The translations under genes and the position numbers were made by a program. A stretch of 60,477 nt of DNA from an uncultured Nostoc sp. (lineage in GTDB: Bacteria; Cyanobacteriota; Cyanobacteriia; Cyanobacteriales; Nostocaceae). Under the pieces are notes generated by a model. The model worked only from the letters and a program-made list of their open reading frames with translations. It searched no databases and was not told the DNA's origin. This document shows positions 45,136 through 54,022 of the stretch, one piece after another. The stretch lies in contig NZ_CALMFY010000153.1 in assembly GCF_937863485.1 (NCBI RefSeq), positions 1 to 60,477 of the forward strand, in the 5' to 3' direction. Position 1 is the first letter of the stretch; each line of letters opens with the position of its first letter.

Positions 45136-46320
45136 CTACCTATCTACAGACCCCATGATTATGTCAACACTGCCGAGAATCACCACGATATCTGCAACCT
45201 TCATTCCGCGCAGTAAATGTGGGACAATCTGGAGGTTGTTGAAGTCTGCTGCGCGAATCTTCCATCGTGCAGGGAAGACATTATCCTCCCCAACTAAATA
45301 AATTCCCAATTCACCTTTGCCACTTTCTACACGAGAGTAGATTTCGCCCTTAGGAATCTTGAAAGTGGGGGAAACTTTTTTGCCGATGAATTGGTAATCA
45401 AATGCATCCCACTCTGATTTTTTACCTGCGGCTAAACGCTTGGCTTCCAGATTTTCATAAGGGCCGCCAGGAAGTCCTTTAATTGCTTGGCGAATAATCT
45501 TCACAGATTCGCGCATTTCCCGCATCCGCACCACGTAACGGGCAAAGCAATCACCGGCGGTTTCCCACTGTACGTCCCAGTCAAAATCGTCGTAGCATTC
45601 GTAATGGTCAACTTTCCGCAAATCCCATTTCACGCCAGAAGCGCGTAACATTGGGCCAGAAAGTCCCCAGTTAATTGCTTCTTCACGGGTGACAGTACCA
45701 AGACCCTCAACACGTCGGCGGAAGATCGGGTTATCGGTTACTAAGCGTTCGTACTCATCAACTTTGGGTATTAAGTAGTCGCAGAATTCCACACACTTAT
45801 CTACCCAACCATAGGGCAAATCGGCTGCTACTCCACCAACGCGGAAGTAGTTGTTATTCACCATCCGATAGCCTGTGGCGGCTTCCCACAAATCATAAAT
45901 CATCTCCCGTTCCCGAAACTGGTAGAAAAAGGGAGTTTGAGCGCCTACGTCAGCTAGGAAGGGGCCAAACCACAGCAAGTGGTTAGCGATGCGGTTCAAC
46001 TCCAGCATGATGACGCGGATGTAGCTAGCACGTTTGGGGACAGCGACACCTGCAAGCTTTTCTGGGGCGTTGACGGTGACGGCTTCGTTGAACATTCCCG
46101 CAGCGTAGTCCCACCGACTAACGTAAGGGACGTACATTACATTAGTGCGGTTCTCAGCAATTTTTTCCATTCCCCGGTGCAGGTAGCCGATGACCGGTTC
46201 ACAGTCAACGACATCCTCGCCATCCAGAGTCATGATTAGCCGCAGAACCCCGTGCATTGAGGGGTGGTGTGGCCCCATGTTTAGCACCATTGGTTCAGTG
46301 CGGGTTTCTAGTCTGGTCAT
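45136..46320 (-). CDS. ndhH: NAD(P)H-quinone oxidoreductase subunit H
   Basis: A 394-residue NDH-1 49-kDa-type subunit: [15 protein letters not shown] at the start, then [43 protein letters not shown] and, at the end, [21 protein letters not shown], all typical. It forms part of the plastoquinone-binding site in the peripheral arm of cyanobacterial NDH-1, used in respiration, cyclic electron flow and CO2 uptake. It is transcribed alone, with a strong terminator, and diverges from rsmH over about 250 bp. Confidence 0.97.
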   Translation of the reverse strand: MTRLETRTEPMVLNMGPHHPSMHGVLRLIMTLDGEDVVDCEPVIGYLHRGMEKIAENRTNVMYVPYVSRWDYAAGMFNEAVTVNAPEKLAGVAVPKRASYIRVIMLELNRIANHLLWFGPFLADVGAQTPFFYQFREREMIYDLWEAATGYRMVNNNYFRVGGVAADLPYGWVDKCVEFCDYLIPKVDEYERLVTDNPIFRRRVEGLGTVTREEAINWGLSGPMLRASGVKWDLRKVDHYECYDDFDWDVQWETAGDCFARYVVRMREMRESVKIIRQAIKGLPGGPYENLEAKRLAAGKKSEWDAFDYQFIGKKVSPTFKIPKGEIYSRVESGKGELGIYLVGEDNVFPARWKIRAADFNNLQIVPHLLRGMKVADIVVILGSVDIIMGSVDR

Positions 46321-46574
46321 AGATTTCGTGTTCTCCCGTTGTGTTCGTGTAGCGTGCGCGAAGCCAAAATTTTGAATTGAACCGCCAAAATGCCAACCAG
46401 ACCCGATTTATCTAGTCTGCCAAGCCAAAATCAAGCTTGCAGGAGCAATACTCTCAGGAAAACTGCCTTTGGGGCGTCTAGATGTATTGCCCATACAGGG
46501 GTATGTTGGAGAAGGGGTGACAGAGGAGGGATTTTACTTGATGTTTAATTTTGTTGCACTTCTTCAATTATTAT

Positions 46575-47462
46575 ATGGAAGCTCGATTTCAGGGAGTTGA
46601 GGCGCAGGAATTTTTTCATGTGCCAGTTTTGGGTGGGCAGGTAATTGAGGGTTTGGCGGTGCGTCCGGGCGGGCATTATTTAGATGTGACGGTAGGCGGT
46701 GGTGGTCACAGTCGCCTGATCTTAGAGTCTGCTGCGGATGTGCGGGTAACGGCAGTTGACCAAGATGAAGATGCTTTAGCAGCCGCGCAGAAGAATTTAG
46801 CTGAATATGGCGATCGCATACAATTTATTTATAGCAATTTTGCAAACTACGAGTTTACCCCTAATACTTTCGATGGTATTTTAGCCGATTTGGGAGTGAG
46901 TTCTTACCATTTAGATCAGCCGGAAAGGGGTTTCAGCTTTCGCCACGCCGCGAATTTGGATATGCGAATGGATCGAGGGCGATCGCTAACTGCTGCTGAT
47001 GTGATTAATAATTGGGATGAAACAGATTTAGCAGATATTTTCTTTAAGTACGGTGAGGAAAGATTATCGCGGCGCATTGCTAGACGCATTGTCGAACGGC
47101 GACCATTGCATACGACTGTTGAATTGGCTGAGGCGATCGCTACTTCTGTTCCCCCGAAATACCGTTATGGGAGAATTCACCCCGCTACCCGTGTTTTTCA
47201 AGCTCTGCGAATTGTCGTCAACGATGAGTTAAAATCTTTAGAAACCTTTTTGGATAAAGCACCAAATGCGCTTGTCCCTGGTGGCAGAATTGCAATTATC
47301 AGTTTTCACAGTCTGGAAGACCGTCCGGTGAAACATGGTTTAAGAAATTCACCTTTATTAAAGGTCTTGACAAAAAAGCCGATTATTGCATTAGAAGAGG
47401 AAATTGAGAGGAATATGCGATCGCGATCGGCCAAACTGAGAATAGCCCAAAAGCTGCTGTAA
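46575..47462 (+). CDS. rsmH: 16S rRNA (cytosine1402-N4)-methyltransferase RsmH
   Basis: 295 residues from ATG 46575 ([19 protein letters not shown]). A TTG at 46551 would add eight residues and is less likely. Family marks are [13 protein letters not shown] (SAM site), [45 protein letters not shown] and [13 protein letters not shown]. The enzyme methylates N4 of C1402 in the ribosomal P site. The gene stands alone and its 3-prime end converges on the DUF6887 gene with a 13-bp gap. Confidence 0.94.
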   Translation: MEARFQGVEAQEFFHVPVLGGQVIEGLAVRPGGHYLDVTVGGGGHSRLILESAADVRVTAVDQDEDALAAAQKNLAEYGDRIQFIYSNFANYEFTPNTFDGILADLGVSSYHLDQPERGFSFRHAANLDMRMDRGRSLTAADVINNWDETDLADIFFKYGEERLSRRIARRIVERRPLHTTVELAEAIATSVPPKYRYGRIHPATRVFQALRIVVNDELKSLETFLDKAPNALVPGGRIAIISFHSLEDRPVKHGLRNSPLLKVLTKKPIIALEEEIERNMRSRSAKLRIAQKLL

Positions 47463-47475
47463 CTGCAATACAGCG

Positions 47476-47718
47476 TTAAACTGCTCCATCTCCTGGCTCA
47501 TAACTGCTGCGAATACGCTCAATGAACTTAGGATAATTTTCTAAATCCTGTTCTGACTGTAACGGTGGCATTTCAATCCACTTACCTTCGACATGTAGCT
47601 TATCCACATAAACGTAGAAGGCTTCCTCACCTTCTCGATGAGCAAGAACGTAATCATGTAACTCTTTCTGACTCATTGCATGAAAATTAGGCTTGCTCAT
47701 CCTATATATAGGACTCAT
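47476..47718 (-). CDS. DUF6887 family small protein
   Basis: 80 residues. MSKPNFHAMSQKELHDYVLA, then HREGEEAFYVYVDKL fits the cyanobacterial DUF6887 pattern (KPNFxxMSxxELxxYVLxHR). The start could be 47718 or, more like the family, ATG 47700; neither has a clear ribosome-binding site. A perfect 14-bp palindrome TCCTATATATAGGA (47700-47713) covers the start region. In related genomes this family often pairs with an upstream DUF6888 gene; here only a possible broken remnant is seen at about 47770-47860. The function is unknown. Confidence 0.7.
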   Translation of the reverse strand: MSPIYRMSKPNFHAMSQKELHDYVLAHREGEEAFYVYVDKLHVEGKWIEMPPLQSEQDLENYPKFIERIRSSYEPGDGAV

Positions 47719-48065
47719 ATCTGATTTTTGAATAAGATTTCAGATCAAACCGCGATCAAACGGGCTTTTCAGTCTCAGTATGTTTTCAGAAATAAAATCG
47801 GAGTCCTATATCTCCATTTACCATTAGGGTATATCTCTATAATATTTTCCTCATCTGCCAAGAAGTTTTATCAATTAATTTTACAAATCCAGCAATACTC
47901 TAGGGAAAAATACGATTTAAAAAATATTTTTTCTCTCCAGATAAATTAAGTTTGTTAAATTTTATTTTTATAATTAATTCGACTTAATGTAATATTTAAG
48001 CAATTTCTAGCTGCTAATTATCACTAAAGAACTGTTTTCGTCTTCATAACAAGATATTCAAATAT
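47719..48065. other. Spacer with a possible DUF6888 remnant
   Basis: On the minus strand ADEENIIEIYPNGKWRYRTP can be read around 47800-47860, like the C-terminus of DUF6888. Stops and frame changes upstream prevent a full gene. The rest is AT-rich and should contain the promoter of the hydrolase gene at 48066. Confidence 0.3.
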
Positions 48066-49865
48066 ATGTCAAATCCAGAATCAGCATATACCATTGAGGT
48101 TCTTGAAAAAGGTAGTTATTCTAAAGTACCTGGCTATTATGTAAAAAGTACTGCAACTATTAATGTTGAAGATCCACCTGAACCTCAACAGCATAATGAT
48201 AGTGTAGATATAAAGGAAATTGCTGAGTATCTCATTAATAGCAATCAATCGGAATTGTTCTTCCATATACATGGCTATGCTAATTCGGAAGAAGATGCAA
48301 AAAACCGCTATAAGAAAGCTTGCAAATATGCCAATTCACGAGATTCAGGACTTACACATGACAATCGCAATTGTGTATTTATTGGCTATCGCTGGCCTGC
48401 TGAAAGTCCTTTAGTTCAAACTGGAAATTCTTTAGAATCACTACCAAGTTTAATTGTGGGAATATTAATTACTTCCCTTGTATTTGGTTTAATAGCTATT
48501 ATATTAACACTTTGGACAAATACTGCATCGAATTTTATTTTAACATCTCTGTTAATTATTCTCCTTGCATCTGGGCTTGGACTTTGGATAACATACATAG
48601 CAAAAGCAACAAATTCTTTACGCATTATACCGAATGGATTATTATTGGTTTTTTTTGCTTGGTTGTTTGGTGCAATTTTCAGTCTATTTGTCAAAAATCC
48701 TCATCCGTGGCTAATATTTTTCATCCTTCTCTTCGTATTCTTGATCGGTATGATTTTAGCACTAATCATCCTTCGTGTAACATCTTACCCTCGCGATCGC
48801 TTTCGGGCTAGTAATTATGGTGTGCTAGATTTAGTAAAATTTTTCCAATATTTACAAAATGAAATAGAAATATTAGCTAAAGATCGCAATAAAAATATGG
48901 AAAACGCTAGAATAAAAGTATCATTTGTTGCTCATAGCTTAGGTTGTGAAGTAGCAATTCAGACGATTCGTATTCTGTCTGATGTATTTGACCCTGACGC
49001 ACTTAATGATAAAGCTTCTTCTAATATTGGTAATGTATTTAAACTAGGAAGATTGGTGCTTGTTGCACCAGATATTCCTGTGGAATCGATTTTAACTTCT
49101 AGGGCTAATTTTCTTAAATCTTCGTTGAAGCGTTGTGAAGAAGCCTATATATTTTCTAACGAAGCTGATTTAGCATTACGCTTGGCTTCACCTGCTGCTA
49201 ATTATTTTAGTTTTCCAACTAAAACTAGGGATAGAGGATATAAATTAGGTAACGTAACTGTTGATAATAAAAAATCGTTACCAAAAGATTATGGTATAGT
49301 CAATTGTCAGAATGCCGATTTTACTAACCCTACTCCTCCTTCTGAATATCTGGAAATCCGAGCATCCTCAAACGAGCGTAAGAGTTTACATTGCCTGAAT
49401 AATAACGTTCCACTTCACGAGAAGGCTATTGCAGACTCTTTTACATATTTTGATTGCACTGATTATACTGATTGCACTGATACAGAAAGATCAAAGAGAG
49501 GAATTCTCAGTTTCTCCAAGAAACAATCTGCTCTCAATTTTTGGGACTATGTTCAATTGTGTGGAGCGTACTTTTTGAAATTTCCTCGGCATATCAACGT
49601 ACATGGAGGATACTTTGAGGGCGAATTTTGTCAACTCCTAATTAATGAACTTGCTTTTCTTGGTTATAAGGGACTACTTAAGAGATATTCCGGTTGTATA
49701 CAGCAACAGACAGGCTCAAATCAGTCTGATGAATTGTTACTTTTTCCGAAATTTTCTGAAGATTGTAAAAGCAAATATATCCAAGTTCTGCTTGCAACTC
49801 GTAAAACTCCGTTTGCTCAAGGCGAATCCCCAAAAGGACAAATCCAAACAATTCGCATAACTTGA
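48066..49865 (+). CDS. Membrane-embedded alpha/beta hydrolase
   Basis: 599 residues. An oxyanion-type HG motif lies in FFHIHGYANS (H69-G70) and the nucleophile elbow is AHSLG (S291), with candidate acid D336 in VAPDIPVE and a late His in INVHGGYFEG. This is an alpha/beta-hydrolase layout near DUF900 esterases. Between the first motif and the nucleophile there is an insertion of four transmembrane helices (about 128-150, 156-178, 187-209, 213-236). The enzyme would be membrane-bound with both parts of the active site on one side. A short Asp/Thr/Cys repeat (CTDYTDCTDTE) occurs near 478. Two bases after the stop begins a remnant of another hydrolase. Lipase or esterase is likely; the substrate is unknown. 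Confidence 0.7.
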   Translation: MSNPESAYTIEVLEKGSYSKVPGYYVKSTATINVEDPPEPQQHNDSVDIKEIAEYLINSNQSELFFHIHGYANSEEDAKNRYKKACKYANSRDSGLTHDNRNCVFIGYRWPAESPLVQTGNSLESLPSLIVGILITSLVFGLIAIILTLWTNTASNFILTSLLIILLASGLGLWITYIAKATNSLRIIPNGLLLVFFAWLFGAIFSLFVKNPHPWLIFFILLFVFLIGMILALIILRVTSYPRDRFRASNYGVLDLVKFFQYLQNEIEILAKDRNKNMENARIKVSFVAHSLGCEVAIQTIRILSDVFDPDALNDKASSNIGNVFKLGRLVLVAPDIPVESILTSRANFLKSSLKRCEEAYIFSNEADLALRLASPAANYFSFPTKTRDRGYKLGNVTVDNKKSLPKDYGIVNCQNADFTNPTPPSEYLEIRASSNERKSLHCLNNNVPLHEKAIADSFTYFDCTDYTDCTDTERSKRGILSFSKKQSALNFWDYVQLCGAYFLKFPRHINVHGGYFEGEFCQLLINELAFLGYKGLLKRYSGCIQQQTGSNQSDELLLFPKFSEDCKSKYIQVLLATRKTPFAQGESPKGQIQTIRIT

Positions 49866-49867
49866 AA

Positions 49868-49981
49868 ATGTATAACTTTGGCTTTCCTCCAGATGGAACC
49901 CATGAGAGAATTTATCATCAGGTCTATTGCAGTCCAGCCGCATCAGATATCAGCCCTGCTGTCATACTGTTACATAACTAA
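49868..49981 (+). pseudogene. N-terminal stump of a dienelactone-hydrolase-like protein
   Basis: ATG 49868 reads MYNFGFPPDGTHERIYHQVY, then SPAASDISPAVILLHN and stop at 49979-49981. The end resembles the first strand and HE(x)PG loop of dienelactone hydrolases (PAVILLHE), after which the sequence is lost. It lies 2 bp after the preceding hydrolase gene, so it was co-transcribed. From 49986 the minus strand reads what may be the C-terminus of yet another lost gene (LFMQRYLEVTLDAEAKAVSV). The remaining spacer to 50325 is otherwise repeats. Confidence 0.55.
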
Positions 49982-50325
49982 CACTAAAACCCAATCACCG
50001 AAACAGCTTTCGCTTCTGCGTCTAGTGTGACCTCTAGATAACGTTGCATAAATAAATTTAGGCGATGCACTGAGCTTGCCCGCTCGCTAGCCGAAGTGGG
50101 CTTGTACCTTTTTCTTTATAGTCAGAGGTGCTACAGCTTTATCGCCTTGATAATGTAATTAGTGCTGTGCCTAGCAGATGAAGCGAAACTGGGTAATGTA
50201 AATTAGTAATCGGTAATTGGGATTAGTTCACTACTTATTACCGATTTTGCTCTACAATTTTGACTCTAATAGTGTTCTAAAATGACGAATAGCCTTTTTC
50301 GCTAAAATTTTTGAGGGAATATTCC

Positions 50326-50532
50326 ATGACTATTTGGGTAAATGAGCAAATTGATCCGTCTGGGATGATTCATGCCTGTATTGCCACTTGTAATGAATCT
50401 CAAGCCAAAGATTGTCATGATTCCTTTGAGAATAATTTGACCGAGACGCAAAAAGCAGCAGGTTGGGTAGCGCAATTGCGGACAGTCGATTCTTGGGATG
50501 AAGTGCCGGTGAATTCTTTAAAACTTAATTAA
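50326..50532 (+). CDS. Conserved hypothetical protein, 68 residues
   Basis: Read from ATG 50326 (MTIWVNEQIDPSGMIHACIA), preceded by GAGGGAA with 8-nt spacing. A TTG 15 bases upstream is less likely. The protein is small, acidic and soluble, with three Cys (18, 22, 30) and a C-terminal WVAQLRTVDSWDEVPV. I recognise no domain. The clear ribosome-binding site and composition support a real gene. Confidence 0.62.
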   Translation: MTIWVNEQIDPSGMIHACIATCNESQAKDCHDSFENNLTETQKAAGWVAQLRTVDSWDEVPVNSLKLN

Positions 50533-51008
50533 TTGAGTGCTATGAAAAGTAGGCTGCATAGCTTAAGCATCTCCTGGCAGACACGATTACCTTTGTTTTT
50601 TCTGCTTGCCTTTGGCGAAACTCCGACGCGCTTTGCCTCACCAGATGCCTGTTTAGTCCTGCTTTGCTGACAGTTATACCATTTTGGTTTTGACTGCAAA
50701 TCATCTGAGATGGAGGTCATTTTTTGGGATTTTGAGCGAACATATTTCAGGAGCGTAGGCGTAGCCCGCCATAGGCATCGCTTATCTACCACACGCTGCA
50801 CCTATGCCAATGGCTACAGCGATCGCAGCAAATCCCGTTAGAAAAGATTAATGAAGGATAAAATTTGGATTAAAATTCTCAAATTATTAACAACTACTTC
50901 CAAAAAAAGTAATATATTAAAGAAAATTGATGATTTTTTGGAACTTTTAAGAGTTATCATCTATACCGTAGATTAAATTAAAAAATTTGCCAAAACCGAA
51001 CCAATTTA
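50533..51008. repeat. Spacer with dispersed repeat debris
   Basis: 50580-50800 contains GCGTAGGCGTAGCCCGCC-type repeat sequence and a spurious minus-strand ORF rich in Lys/Arg/Ser. From 50840 the DNA is AT-rich and should hold the promoter of the next gene. No credible gene. Confidence 0.5.
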
Positions 51009-51566
51009 GTGAACTATCCCAGAGTTTACACTTCGGAGCAAGCCTGTCCCATTAATTTAGTTGACGAAAGGGGACAAGCGGTTCAAATTTCAATTCATGC
51101 TCCCAGTCAATATATCTGTGCCAACTGCGAACGGATATTACCAGATTGGAAACGACAGCCATTTTTACGAGTAGTGATTGTCTTACAGCAATCGCGTTAT
51201 CAACTAGTCGAAAGGACGGCAGAAGTAGAGACCGAGAAAGAACGCTTGCGAGAAAAGTTTATGAGATTTGGCTGCGATTTAGCATTTAATCTGCGCGATC
51301 GCGGCTATTTAACAGACCTAATCGACCCTCGTACAGGCTATCCTTTACTGTCTCATCCCGGAGCAATTCCCCATGATGACACAGCAGTTGTCAAAGCTTT
51401 GCTCAACTATCCAGTGATTAAAAATCAATGCCGTGTGCTAGTGCATCCCGACTGGGGTGCAGCAGTTTATCCTAGCATTTTGATATCAGAAGCTCCCCCA
51501 ATTGCGATCGAATGGGTTACAAAAGGTATAGCAGCTATGCATGGGTGGAAAGAAATTGATTATTAG
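51009..51566 (+). CDS. MMADHC (CblD)-like protein
   Basis: 185 residues from GTG 51009. The central EVETEKERLREKFMRFGCDL, then AFNLRDRGYLTDLIDPRTGY and later CRVLVHPDWGAAVYPSIL parallels animal MMADHC (EVEEEREKLLEKF, YWADFIDPSSG, CCKVIRHSLWGTHVV). In animals MMADHC works with MMACHC to route cobalamin to its enzymes. The cyanobacterial protein also has an N-terminal YICANCERILPDW with a CxxC that could bind metal. Its role here is unknown. Directly downstream is a broken DUF3445 (haem-dependent N-demethylase-like) gene in the same direction. Confidence 0.72.
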   Translation: MNYPRVYTSEQACPINLVDERGQAVQISIHAPSQYICANCERILPDWKRQPFLRVVIVLQQSRYQLVERTAEVETEKERLREKFMRFGCDLAFNLRDRGYLTDLIDPRTGYPLLSHPGAIPHDDTAVVKALLNYPVIKNQCRVLVHPDWGAAVYPSILISEAPPIAIEWVTKGIAAMHGWKEIDY

Positions 51567-51604
51567 TCATTAGTCATTAGTCAATTGGTCATTGGTTATT
51601 TTTT

Positions 51605-52090
51605 CCTAATCTCCCTCATCCCTTCATATATATTGGAAATGAGGAGAAAATTGGTAAAGACTTTGCTACTATACATGCACCTGTGGCAGGTATGGAAAAA
51701 ATTAATCGGCGAGGGGATGCGATCGCTCATACAATGATTACCCAAAAACCGATGGTGCGCTTTGCTTGAGGTTTGAGTAGTGACACCCGTCTTAACCACC
51801 ATCCCGAACCACTGCCTGGTGTCTCAGTTAGCCAATGGCAAGGTAGAAGCTAGGATTCACAGCATTCCCAGCTTTATCTGCGAATTGACCGCCAAGTAAT
51901 TTGGGGACTACCGGAGTATGAAGCAGCGCTGTTTACTATTCGTACTTATTTTAAAGATTGTGGCGTAGTCAAACAAGATCCAGTGTTACGATCTAAGCTC
52001 AATCAGGCAATTGAATCCATAACACCTGAGTTTCTAGTTTATAAAGGCTTCGCAGAGAGTAAAGCTAATATTTTGCAGTGGCTGAGTTAA
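51605..52090 (+). pseudogene. DUF3445 (haem-dependent oxidative N-demethylase-like) pseudogene, C-terminal half
   Basis: One frame reads PNLPHPFIYIGNEEKIGKDF, then ATIHAPVAGMEKINRRGDAI, TGA at 51767-51769, SDTRLNHHPEPLPGVSVSQW, TAG at 51851-51853, QLYLRIDRQVIWGLPEYEAA and LFTIRTYFKDC, ending LQWLS at TAA 52088-52090. RxxRQxxxxLPxxxAxLFTIRTY is the hallmark of DUF3445. About the first half of the gene is missing, replaced by TTAGTCATTAGTC repeats. Two nonsense codons show long inactivity. Confidence 0.75.
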
Positions 52091-52139
52091 GCGTAATGTA
52101 TCAAAAGATGTGCTAAAAACTATAATGATATTATCAAAA

Positions 52140-52358
52140 TCAGAAACCTGAGACAATGCGAACTCTTTTTTCAAGCATAGTTTCTTTTAAATGCTGATAC
52201 AAAGTATCATCGCAAACTAGCAAAGCGTGCTTAGTTTTCGTGTTCACAATTAAATATCTTGGTTCTTTTTCTGAAGGTGAGGCATTGAATTGTAACAGTG
52301 CCCAATCCGATTCTGGACTATTCCATAGATATGAGAATTCTTCTAAATTTGTATTCAT
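52140..52358 (-). CDS. Hypothetical protein, 72 residues
   Basis: MNTNLEEFSYLWNSPESDWA, then LLQFNASPSEKEPRYLIVNT, then a C-terminal HLKETMLEKRVRIVSGF. Small, soluble alpha/beta-looking protein of no family I can name. No strong ribosome-binding site. It follows the DUF3445 pseudogene in convergent orientation. It could be an orphan immunity- or antitoxin-size protein, but nothing proves it. Confidence 0.45.
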   Translation of the reverse strand: MNTNLEEFSYLWNSPESDWALLQFNASPSEKEPRYLIVNTKTKHALLVCDDTLYQHLKETMLEKRVRIVSGF

Positions 52359-52782
52359 ATCAATACTTATTTTTTCAATACTAAATCTTATTACTTTTTG
52401 TCTACAGGAATTATCTGAGAGCTACGCAGCGGTGAACCTATTGGCTGAAGAAAGGCTATCCCTCTTCTATCACAGTAGAATAACGCAATCGCTGAAAGGA
52501 TTTTGGAACTATACTTTTCAGCTTTTGGCTATAAATTTTAATTACTATTAGAAAATAAAGGTTTAAAGCTTGATTAAATCAAAGTCTCAAAATATTGCTT
52601 TGATTATTGTTTTCTGAGAGTTACATAAAAGGGGTAATTTCACAACCATCGCGTATTGCCGAAAGACTGAGGAAGATATGATTCTTGTTCATTTGTGGGG
52701 TAGATTCTGACTTTAACTGCTGTGTACATGTTATATTTCACCTTTTGCATTTATACCTTTATTTGGGAGAATTGGTATAGCA
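52359..52782. other. 424-bp spacer without a supported gene
   Basis: A plus-strand ORF partly antisense to the 72-residue gene (52240-52551) has no ribosome-binding site or family. The rest is AT-rich. Nothing else was seen. Confidence 0.4.
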
Positions 52783-53799
52783 TCAACTATTTTTCGGTTT
52801 ACGCAATTTCTGAGAACCAATTGGGCCGAGAATTTGGTTAAGGTCACGCAACTGTTCGGCTGTACCCATCCCAATTAGCCGATCTCCTGACATTAAAACT
52901 GTATCACCAGTAGGGCCACCAATTAAAGTCCCATCAAGGCGGCGAATTGCCAGAACTAATGCCCCAGTTTGCGATCGCAATCTCGCTTTTTGTAAAGTTT
53001 GACCAACAAAAGGACAAAAAACCGGGTCGAGTAAAAATTCTTCCATATACAATTGGCGGTCTGCACCTGTCAAAATCCCGTCTACAAAGTCCAATACTTG
53101 CGGTCTGAGAGCCGCAGCAGCCATGCGCTTCCCACCAGTAATATAGGGGGATATCACTTCATCTGCACCACCGCGTTGTAACTTCTGCAAAGCTTCTTCT
53201 GTACTTGCGCGGGCGATCGCTCGAATTCCTGTATTCAGTGTTTTTGCTGATAAAACAACATATAAATTTTCGGCATCTGAAGGAAGTGCTGCAACGATAC
53301 AAGTTGCTCTTTCAATACCAACTTTCAGGAGTGTGTCATCTAGGGTAGCGTCACCTTGGTATGCCGTGTAACCTTCCATCTGCGCCCTTTGTATAGATTC
53401 CATTTCCGAATCAATCACCACAAAAAGTACACCTTCTGCCCGAAATTCCTTGGCAATTTGACGACCAGTCCGACTAAATCCACAGATGATGTAATGTTCT
53501 GATAGGGATTCCATTAACCGCCTCTGCTGTTGTAGCCGAATTCCTTCTTGAAAGTAGCCTTGAATGATCGCTTCTGTAAATCTGTTGACAATGTAACCGA
53601 TATTCATTACACCCAACAAAATCAGGGCAATTGTAAACAATCGTCCTCGGCTACCCATTGGGTGGATCTCTCCATATCCCACAGTCGCTAAAGTGATGAC
53701 TGTCATGTAAGCCGCATCTTCCCATGACCAGCCCTCCACTAACCAGTACCACAAAGTGCCAATGACGAAAACACCGCCGAGAGCGATCGCCCCAGCCAT
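52783..53799 (-). CDS. TrkA-type potassium channel
   Basis: 338 residues. Helix (about 1-20), pore loop with the potassium filter TVGYGE (39-44), and second helix (about 52-74, LFTIALILLGVMNIGYIVNRF). A cytoplasmic RCK unit follows: Rossmann TrkA-N (HYIICGFSRTGRQIAKEF) and TrkA-C (about 245-320, with GDRLIGMG). Two helices per subunit give an MthK-like tetramer gated by ligand. The frame stays open upstream of ATG 53799 (LEQKYQRIQKEL) back to a TAG without another ATG/GTG/TTG, so a non-standard start cannot be excluded. AAAAGGAG lies just before the ATG. It stands alone. Confidence 0.88.
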   Translation of the reverse strand: MAGAIALGGVFVIGTLWYWLVEGWSWEDAAYMTVITLATVGYGEIHPMGSRGRLFTIALILLGVMNIGYIVNRFTEAIIQGYFQEGIRLQQQRRLMESLSEHYIICGFSRTGRQIAKEFRAEGVLFVVIDSEMESIQRAQMEGYTAYQGDATLDDTLLKVGIERATCIVAALPSDAENLYVVLSAKTLNTGIRAIARASTEEALQKLQRGGADEVISPYITGGKRMAAAALRPQVLDFVDGILTGADRQLYMEEFLLDPVFCPFVGQTLQKARLRSQTGALVLAIRRLDGTLIGGPTGDTVLMSGDRLIGMGTAEQLRDLNQILGPIGSQKLRKPKNS

Positions 53800-54022
53800 T
53801 AACTCCTTTTGGATACGTTGATATTTTTGCTCAAGTGTTGAGAATGACGTAACAATAGTACTTTTAGCCTACTTTTTTTAGTTTTCTACTAACTTTATAG
53901 CATTGGTCCTATTTAGTACATTTAAACTACAAGTTATCCAAACTCAATACCTGAAGTTTAGACTAGTCAGGAGTGCGAAACCCAAAAGCCTTACAGTGAT
54001 TAATGTACTTTGAAAACATCGT

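Noticed and set aside
47728..47949. 73-codon plus-strand ORF
   Set aside because: No ribosome-binding site, and the opposite strand reads better as a DUF6888-like remnant.
50529..50801. 90-codon minus-strand ORF
   Set aside because: Basic low-complexity translation of a dispersed repeat; no ribosome-binding site or family.
52240..52551. 103-codon plus-strand ORF
   Set aside because: Partly antisense to a better minus-strand gene, no ribosome-binding site, no recognisable domain.
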